DNA of 64,000 nt from Haliclystus octoradiatus. Lineage: Eukaryota; Cnidaria; Staurozoa; Stauromedusae; Haliclystidae. The stretch is taken from assembly GCA_916610825.1 (NCBI GenBank), contig OU744452.1:17881103-17945102 (forward strand), read 5' to 3'. Every line of letters begins with the position of its first letter. Within the stretch, counting starts at the first letter, position 1. The translations under genes and the position numbers were made by a program. This document shows, piece by piece, positions 57,101 to 64,000 of this stretch. The notes beneath the pieces are model-generated. The model saw only the letters and a program-made list of their open reading frames with translations. It was not told where the DNA came from and did not search any database.

Positions 57101-58359
57101 CAAAAATTCTTGATGTATGATACATGTACAATATAATATGCTTAAACAAGCTGTTTTTGCTCAAAACAAGAATTCGGTTCAATATACAGTCAAGCCTGTT
57201 ATAACGGTCACCTCTATACAGCGACCACCTGTCTATAGTGGTCACTCTTTCAATGTCTAAACTGGTATTTTCTATTGAATTAAACCTGTATATAAAGACC
57301 ACCTGTCTATAGTGGTCATCTGTTTAAGGGACGCAGAGGTTAGTTTACATAATGTATTTTTTAAAAGCGCAATATATATTATCTATAATGCCTATAAATG
57401 CTGTCTAATGCTATCTGTCCCAATTCTAAATTCGGTAAATAACCTTTATTTAATCACTAGTTAATTATAGCTAAGTTATTCTGTATGTGATTCACATTTA
57501 AAAAATATCTTCGTAAATCATTCAATACAAAAGTCAGTAACAGTAAATTGTTTTTGTTACTGATTTGAACAACGTTTCAATTCTTTTTCTGAACAAAAAT
57601 AGATAAGTAAAACAAATTGTACATGTCCTACTTTAAGCAATAAATTATTCTAAGAATTTTGCAAACTATAGTTGCTTTAAAAATTGGACAAATAAAAAAC
57701 ATACATTTTGCTTAAATCAAGAATTTTGCATTGAAATTCACATTTATTGTTTATAGATTTCCGCAACTTCAAGTTTTACACCAGAAGGTGATCATCAGGC
57801 GATTTATTTCAACTATCCTACAAGCTACAACAGTTGTACAACAGTAAAACAGTTGTACAACAGTAAAACAGTTGTACAACAGTACAACAGTACTTTCCTA
57901 TTGTAGGATAGCTGAAATAAATCGCCTGATGATCACCTTCTGGTGTGAAACTTGAACTTGCGGAAATCTAGAATGTTTCATTTTTGACTCTCATTTTGTA
58001 TAAATGCTCTGATTAATTTCATTGAGCACTATACCAAGAACTGGTGTGGAACAATCCACCTATTAATATTATTATATTATTATTATTATGTTGTTTATAT
58101 ACGCAGAAAAAAATAAATCATTCATTCATCACCCTCGTATTTTCAGTTCCATTTCTTTGAAGATTAGCCGCGAAAACTACATTCTCATAGAGTACAATTA
58201 AATGATAGCTAGTAGTTTTGATTCTGATAGATGCGTCATCAAATTGGATGTTGCTTGTGTTTAATTGCAACAAATACCAACCAAAGAAGATTAATTCATC
58301 CGTTCCACAGAGTAGACCAATCTTTGAACCTTGTGGAGTTAAGAGGAGATGCATATATA
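51101..58359 (-). CDS. CATSPERB: CATSPERB, exons 2-6 (unit 2, cut by window end)
   Basis: Exons at 58133-58359, 56566-56829, 55125-55268, 52533-54139 and 51101-51623, all with the splice sites of unit 1. Exon 1 should begin beyond 64000 (predicted 64094-64586). The frame is intact. Two amino-acid differences from unit 1 are visible: Glu to Gln in exon 5 (KASEWCE/KASQWCE; base 26766 versus 53701) and Ala to Ser in exon 3 (VTAHYDE/VTSHYDE; 29648 versus 56583). Both copies could encode full-length protein if exon 1 is present. Function as in the unit 1 entry. Confidence 0.9.
54683..54859. mobile_element. Pogo/Tigger-like MITE, unit 2 copy of 27748
   Basis: Identical to 27748-27924 with TA duplication. 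Confidence 0.8.
56122..56280 (+). repeat. Interspersed repeat of unknown class, unit 2 copy 1
   Basis: Counterpart of 29187-29345. Confidence 0.55.
57187..57325. mobile_element. Pogo/Tigger-like MITE, unit 2 copy of 30252
   Basis: Same truncated structure as 30252-30390. Confidence 0.7.
57756..58065. repeat. Palindromic PLE terminal repeats with 19-bp loop repeat, unit 2
   Basis: Counterpart of 30821-31130. Confidence 0.8.
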
Positions 58360-58369
58360 CTAATAAATA

Positions 58370-58553
58370 CAGTGAAACCTGTATATAACAGCCAGCTTAT
58401 TTGACCTTGACCACTATAAACAGACCACTATAAACAGGTGGCCTTTATATACTGGTTTGATTCAATAGAAAATACTATTCTAGACATTGCAAGAGTGACC
58501 ACTGTAGACAGGTGGCCATTTTGTAGAGGTGACCGTTGTAACAGGTTTGACTG
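58370..58553. mobile_element. Pogo/Tigger-like MITE, unit 2 copy of 31435
   Basis: Same ends and TA duplication as 31435-31618. Confidence 0.8.
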
Positions 58554-59323
58554 TATATCATTTCAGCATCATTTCATAAAGTCAACCGGCTATATTCTAA
58601 CATGCTACAATGGTCACCTCTATATAGTGGTCACCGTTTCAATATTTAATCCTGTATATAAAGCTGGCCACCTGCATATAATTGCCAAATAATTTATTTA
58701 ATCAGAGCCAGTGTTACCTTGGTGGAACAATTTACCTGAGTTTGTTGTAAGCTCGAAAACACTCAAAAATTTTAAGAAATCCCTCGTGAAGATGGACTTG
58801 TCAGCATATTGTAAAACATGATTTTAAACTATTAATCATCAGTATTTTTGACAAATAAACAACAACAACATGATTTTCCTTCGATATCATTTTCATGTTA
58901 ATATTATTTGTATTATTGTATCATGCTGTTGTAGGTGGAATTATTTGTAAATATGACGAATATATCAAATCAAATCAAATCAAACTTGTCTGAGTTTTTT
59001 TTACCTCTTATGGCTTGCTGAAATACAGAAATATTACTCGTTGATTTGATGTTGTCAAAATAAATCTAGATTCGATATGTTTCTGCTTTGCAAGAAATAT
59101 CTCATTCATAGATTTCAAATTTGTAAACAAAATTCACGTAATTCAAAGATTCAACATTCCATCAAACATATGGGTTTAACGTGCTTGTTGTCATCTCATT
59201 TAGTAATTCATTGTTTACGGTAGGAACAAATGGAAACGATAGTAACAAATTAGCTGTAATTATCTTCAATAGTGTTGAAATCTTTGGTTGTACGGTATAT
59301 AGCAAATAAAATCAAAAATAATC

Positions 59324-59396
59324 CTCCCCGGCGGGGAATTGAACCCCGGTCTCCCGCGTGACAGGCGGGGATACTTGACCACTATACTACCGAGGA
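59324..59396 (-). tRNA. tRNA-Asp (GTC), unit 2
   Basis: Identical 73-nt body to 32389-32461. One base differs in the 5' flank (59404). Confidence 0.96.
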
Positions 59397-59454
59397 CCTA
59401 TTTCCCAATTGGAAAGGTGTTTGATATTGTAGTACACTCGGCTGTTGTTTATAG

Positions 59455-59628
59455 TAGCCTCACTCCATCGCGGCGCTCCAGCGCTCGATAAAACCTCACG
59501 TGATACCAAGGTGCACTGTGATTGGGCACATCATATTCTTGGTTTCTGGCACACTTTTTAACCTTCAGTTTTATTAGGCCCTCACTGGAGCGCCGCGATG
59601 AAATGAGGGCCCTGATAGAATGAGGCTA
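59455..59628. repeat. Fold-back element between tRNA genes, unit 2
   Basis: Counterpart of 32520-32693. Confidence 0.65.
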
Positions 59629-60041
59629 GTAAAGTGAGACGATTGAGACAAGCCAAGACATTCCTGGTGTTACAATCATGAATCCATAATGGCGACGACT
59701 ACCGGTCAAATAGATACTTCTAAGAAGTTATGGCATTATAGTAACCAATGGCAACCAGCGGTACCTTTGAGACAATTGAGACAATCCAGAACATTCGTGG
59801 TGTATGATCGACGAACCTATGATGACGCCGTTGAATTGTGATTTCTTTGGAATAGTTGTTTGATATGATTATTATCGTCACTGCAATATTATACGTATGT
59901 GATTACAATCGGTACAATATTGCATTAACAATGTTTAAATGTATTGACATTTATAAAGGTAATTGATGGTAGCTAATAGGCTGTAAAAGTGTAAATTATG
60001 GCTTCAATAATGTGTAAAAGCAAATAAAATCAAAAATAATC

Positions 60042-60114
60042 CTCCCCGGCGGGGAATTGAACCCCGGTCTCCCGCGTGACAGGCGGGGATACTTGACCAC
60101 TATACTACCGAGGA
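60042..60114 (-). tRNA. tRNA-Asp (GTC), unit 2, second copy
   Basis: Identical 73-nt body to 33107-33179, with the same TTTTT terminator context. Confidence 0.96.
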
Positions 60115-60154
60115 CCTGTTTGCACTTTCGAAAGGTGTGCACTTTATTCGTATA

Positions 60155-60346
60155 CAGTGTAACCCGCTCAAGTGTAATTCGGATAAGTGAAATTCCCGTT
60201 TATCTGCTACCTGAATCTGAAAACCTATAAACTATTTTCTGGTCAAATGTTTGCTAAGCAATATCGGATAAGTGCAAATTCAGATAAATGCAACTGAAAT
60301 CGTTGGCAATTCTTACTTGCACTTAAGCGGATTAATGATTACACTG
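60155..60346. mobile_element. Second-family MITE, unit 2
   Basis: Counterpart of 33220-33411. Confidence 0.75.
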
Positions 60347-60511
60347 TATTAGCTTCTGCAATTTAATTCATGACGTCACAAACGATATAATTTTAAATCC
60401 TTAAACATATCCGTTAAAGAAACACACATAAATTATAAAACATTGAAGTGATCAAATCCAAAATAATTAAGGTAAAAGTAATTACTTGGCGAACTGCAAT
60501 ATTAATTGGGA

Positions 60512-63062
60512 ATGCTTCAAAGTCGAATTATCTCAATCACTGTTGCTGTGACAGCGACAGCATTTGTTTCAAGTTACGCGATATATCGCTTAATAGCCAA
60601 ATTGATATCAAGACAACCAAGAGGTACAGTACAACTCAATTGATATGTCTCCAACCTGTTGTATCGGCCACCTCTTGAAGATGTATCACATGATTTTAGT
60701 GGTCATTTCATCTCAGTACTTCCAAAATAATGTTCTTTCTAATTCAGCCTTAAAAATAGCGGGAGTGGAGCTTCCAATAAAACCTTAATATCGAAACACT
60801 GTGAGCAGAACACCACATAAACATATTTCATTCACAATTAAGGACAAATTACTGCTACAATATTTAGGCGATCATTGTATTTTAGTTCTAGGTAAGCCAT
60901 TACAGCCACGAAGAATTTGGTATGCTAAAAAGCCTGTCAATCGTACTGGAATATCTCAGCTAAGAACACTATTTTGGAATAGCAAGAAAAATGGAAATAA
61001 TAAGGAAACTTGGGCGCTTCTATGCGAATTATGTACGACATTTAATACTGAAGAAGTACAATCAAGAATAGATAAAAATAATTTAATCCTCCCAGAAGGT
61101 AAATAGTCGAGACCTATCTGCCATGAAATCTGTTAAAATTAATCTGCAGTGTCGCCGCTGAGATCAGTAAAGAGCGTTTAAAATCATTGCTCTCAGCGAA
61201 TAGAGGCACTCCACTATAAATAGAGGCCGGAGTGGTCAGGGGAGTGGTACGGGTGCCTTCGGTAGGGCGATACCGTCTACATTACTATTAGAAGGTAAAT
61301 GAAAGCCCTGCTTATATATGCTACAAATGTATATTGTGCTTTGTGCGTAAATCAATTTCAACTACCTGACGAGTTCTTCTATTTTAATCAAAACGGTTTA
61401 GATTTAGATTGGTAGAATTAGATTTTGAAATGAATTTTAATATTTATTCTAGCTTATAGTTTTGAAATATGTACATATATAGACCTTTGTAATTTGCTTT
61501 TTAAGTATGATAGTTTTTAAGAATTTGAATTATTGTATACTATGGAAATAAATTTAATGAAATAGAAATTAAAAAAAAAATCAATTTGAGCATTCGTTAA
61601 ATTTGAAGATGCTGTAATATATAATACCTACCAAAAAGTTAATTGATCAGTTGTTGTCTATAACACATGGTTTAAACAGTTAAAGTATTAGATAGAAAAG
61701 CAATAATTCAAATACTCCGACAAACGGTTACTCAATAAAAAAACAGAAATTATATCAAAATGTAGACACCAAAATAAATTTTACTTTTCAAATTTTAAAA
61801 CGTAGCCAAAATTATAACCGGAACTACTAACAATAAATATCCGTCATTCGTAAAATGTAAACAATAGCGTAACTAAATAGCGTAACTAAATAATAGCACT
61901 GCGATTGTATATATCCTGAAGGTATAGTGTATTTTTCCATTGAATAGATTGCCTGATGATCGCCTTGGCGTGAAACTCTGAGTAGCAAACATGATTGTCT
62001 GATTTTTGACTACATATTTTATATATTATTTAAAGCTCTGTTGTATAGCATTGAGCCCTATGTTCAATCAGTAAGACAACTTACAACACATTAGATAGAA
62101 AAGTATTAATGTTATTAGGCATGTAGAACTGATTACATTATCTGCATATGTAAAATAGGATAGAATGGTATAATATAGGTATTATTAAACACGTAAATAT
62201 ATTACGAATTTCATTGGGCAGTACTAAAGTGACCATAGCAGACAGGTGGTTATTCATAAGGGCGAATCAAAGAAAACCTATGCACTTCATAACGAAGTGG
62301 AAAAATAATTTATTGTAATACACATTTATAGACGTTTATTAAATATTCAATTCAATGGACAGAAATCAAGCCACTTATTGGCTAAAATCGATCACGTGAT
62401 TTGATAGTATACTAACTTGTTATTAGAGCAGATGACTAAGACATTTTCAAATGGAAATGGTATAATTTTGCTTGAAAAACAAAATTTGAAAAGATCTACG
62501 ATCGATTATCCGTGAAAGGGAAAATTACCCTTCTAAAAGGGAACCCTCTGAAGACGATAAAGTTAGCCTGCGTCCAGACTAAAATTTTTCTGAAGGACAC
62601 ACTTTCCGTCAGAAACGTTTTAGTCTGGAAGCAGGCTAGATGAAGTCGGATTATATTACATTGAATTTCTGTTTTAATTTTTCAGGCACACTGGAGAATG
62701 TCTATGACCATTTTGGTAATAGATATGAGATACCAATTTACTGTATTAGTTTACCCAAAAATATTTTACAAAATAATAGTTTAATGAGATATAATCATAT
62801 TAATTCAACTTTATGTGATGTCCAAGAACGTGGTAAACCAGTATATTTTTCGATACGATTACCAGATCGTAGTAAAGATATGAATTGGGCAACTTACGGT
62901 TATACGAAAATAGAAGATATTAAAAAAGAATTAGAAAATCATTTTTATTTAAATAAATCTAAACAAAAATGGTTTTTATCTAATGGTATGGAATTAGATA
63001 ATCAAATGAGTATTATTGATGCAAATATCGATCGTGATACTGTTATTTATATCAAAATGTAA
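60512..63062 (+). CDS. UBTD1/2: UBTD-like ubiquitin domain protein (unit 2)
   Basis: Exons 60512-60623 (tentative exon 1), 60886-61098 and 62686-63062, with the same splice sites and, as far as I can see, the same protein as unit 1. The one base change near exon 2 (60822) is in the intron. Nested in intron 1 of the second CATSPERB, opposite strand. An AATAAA lies near 63236. Confidence 0.78.
61107..61277 (+). repeat. Interspersed repeat of unknown class, unit 2 copy 2
   Basis: Counterpart of 34172-34342. Confidence 0.55.
61728..62065 (+). mobile_element. Third-family PLE remnant, unit 2
   Basis: Counterpart of 34793-35130, with the C-terminal codons and the hammerhead-like core at 61953-61976. 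Confidence 0.85.
62565..62637. repeat. 73-bp fold-back element, unit 2
   Basis: Counterpart of 35630-35702. Confidence 0.7.
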
Positions 63063-64000
63063 ATTGGATATCATATGATAATATTAATTATAGTCGAATG
63101 AAGATTTTATGTACTTAATTTTATGCTTTTTAAGCATATTATAAAGCAGAAGAAAGTCTTGCTGAAATTCCGACACAGATCCATTGATTTACTCTGACTT
63201 TGCCTCTGAATATACCATCATGTATACGTTTGAATAATAAATCATCTTTTTTTTTATTTGATTTGATATATTTCGTCAAAATTAACCTTCGACAGGCGAA
63301 TTACAGGGAGTTTGAAAACAACTTCATGCTCCACATATACATACAGCCTTACAACAACAACAAACAGTCATGAAACATGAGGTTTAACAATTTGAGAATA
63401 AAACTAAATCAATAAACTAAATTAACATTGATATTTATAGGGGTAAAATCTTTTGGTGCATGGTAATTAAATTTCGTATTTTTAATGGGACAATAATTAA
63501 CTCGTATGGGCAGTTAAACGAAACTTTTGGAATTGTCTATGTATGCCATTTTATGATTCAAGACTTCTTCTATTGATTTTATTTCTGTGCCTTTCAAAAA
63601 TATCAATTTCAAAGCGGAGCTCGGGCTGATTACGAAAAAGTTTTTTGGCCGTTTTTTAAACTATTATAATTGCTAATCTATTTTAAACATTTGAGAATAT
63701 GAAACACAGACTATGGGATAGAAGCATTCCCGCCTCTCTGCGTTTCATACGTTTAATTGCGATCTTCAGACTATATTGATACCAAGGTATATATAGAATA
63801 ACAATTGATATTAAAGAATTAAAAACGCGCAATTGTTCATATTGTAAACGAATCGTACACGAATAACAAATTTCTGAAAGATTTTATCAAAAATATGACC
63901 AATCTCGAAGACCCATATTCTGCCATTCAAAGCATGGAGATGTACTATGTTTAACTTTATAAAATAAGATTTTGTGTATTTTTAATTAATGACGGGTCTT
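63063..64000. other. CATSPERB intron 1 sequence to window end
   Basis: Collinear with 36128-37065. Contains the solo PLE-like core at 63742-63769 (minus). CATSPERB exon 1 is not reached. Confidence 0.8.

Overview
This is an AT-rich, intron-bearing animal nuclear genome. The evidence is the GT-AG introns, a complete CatSper beta gene, an FAHD2 homologue, a UBTD homologue, F-type lectin exons, tRNA-Asp genes with internal promoters, a Ty3/gypsy LTR retrotransposon and Penelope-like elements (PLEs). An invertebrate is most likely; I cannot name the taxon.

Layout. 0-4 kb: the last three exons of an F-type lectin gene (+). 4-12 kb: rearranged, decayed relics of CATSPERB, split by a 4.75-kb apparently intact Ty3/gypsy element (6561-11312) with near-identical 178-bp LTRs, a 5-bp target duplication and one uninterrupted Gag-Pol frame. 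12.4-16 kb: a second PAN plus F-type lectin gene (+) broken by one in-frame stop, with a 729-bp TIR element (8-bp target duplication) in its second intron. 16.8-22.7 kb: a nested PLE array made of (AAT)n tracts, a truncated PLE-A, palindromic PLE terminal repeats and a PLE-B copy with RT and GIY-YIG domains. 22.7-44.5 kb: single-copy genes. CATSPERB (-, six exons, 24166-37651) carries a UBTD-like gene (+) and two tRNA-Asp genes inside its first intron. A 451-bp divergent promoter with a perfect E2F-type palindrome separates CATSPERB from FAHD2 (+, 38103 onward). 44.77-64 kb: a second, almost identical copy of 17.9-37.07 kb, running off the window end.

The main structural result is the 26.9-kb tandem duplication. 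Its junction lies inside a PLE-A copy (44771-45364). The first 390 bp of that copy differ from the left PLE-A at 7 sites, and the rest is identical. That is the pattern expected when two directly repeated PLE-A copies recombine unequally. As a result the first FAHD2 copy ends after exon 5 and lacks its C-terminal exon(s). The same sequence could come from an assembly that placed two haplotypes in tandem; the window alone cannot exclude this.

A second theme is a short motif, CTGATGA (or CTGAAGA) - stem - GAAAC, at PLE termini. Its stem changes sequence between families while keeping pairing, as expected of the core of a hammerhead ribozyme, a motif known from PLE terminal repeats.
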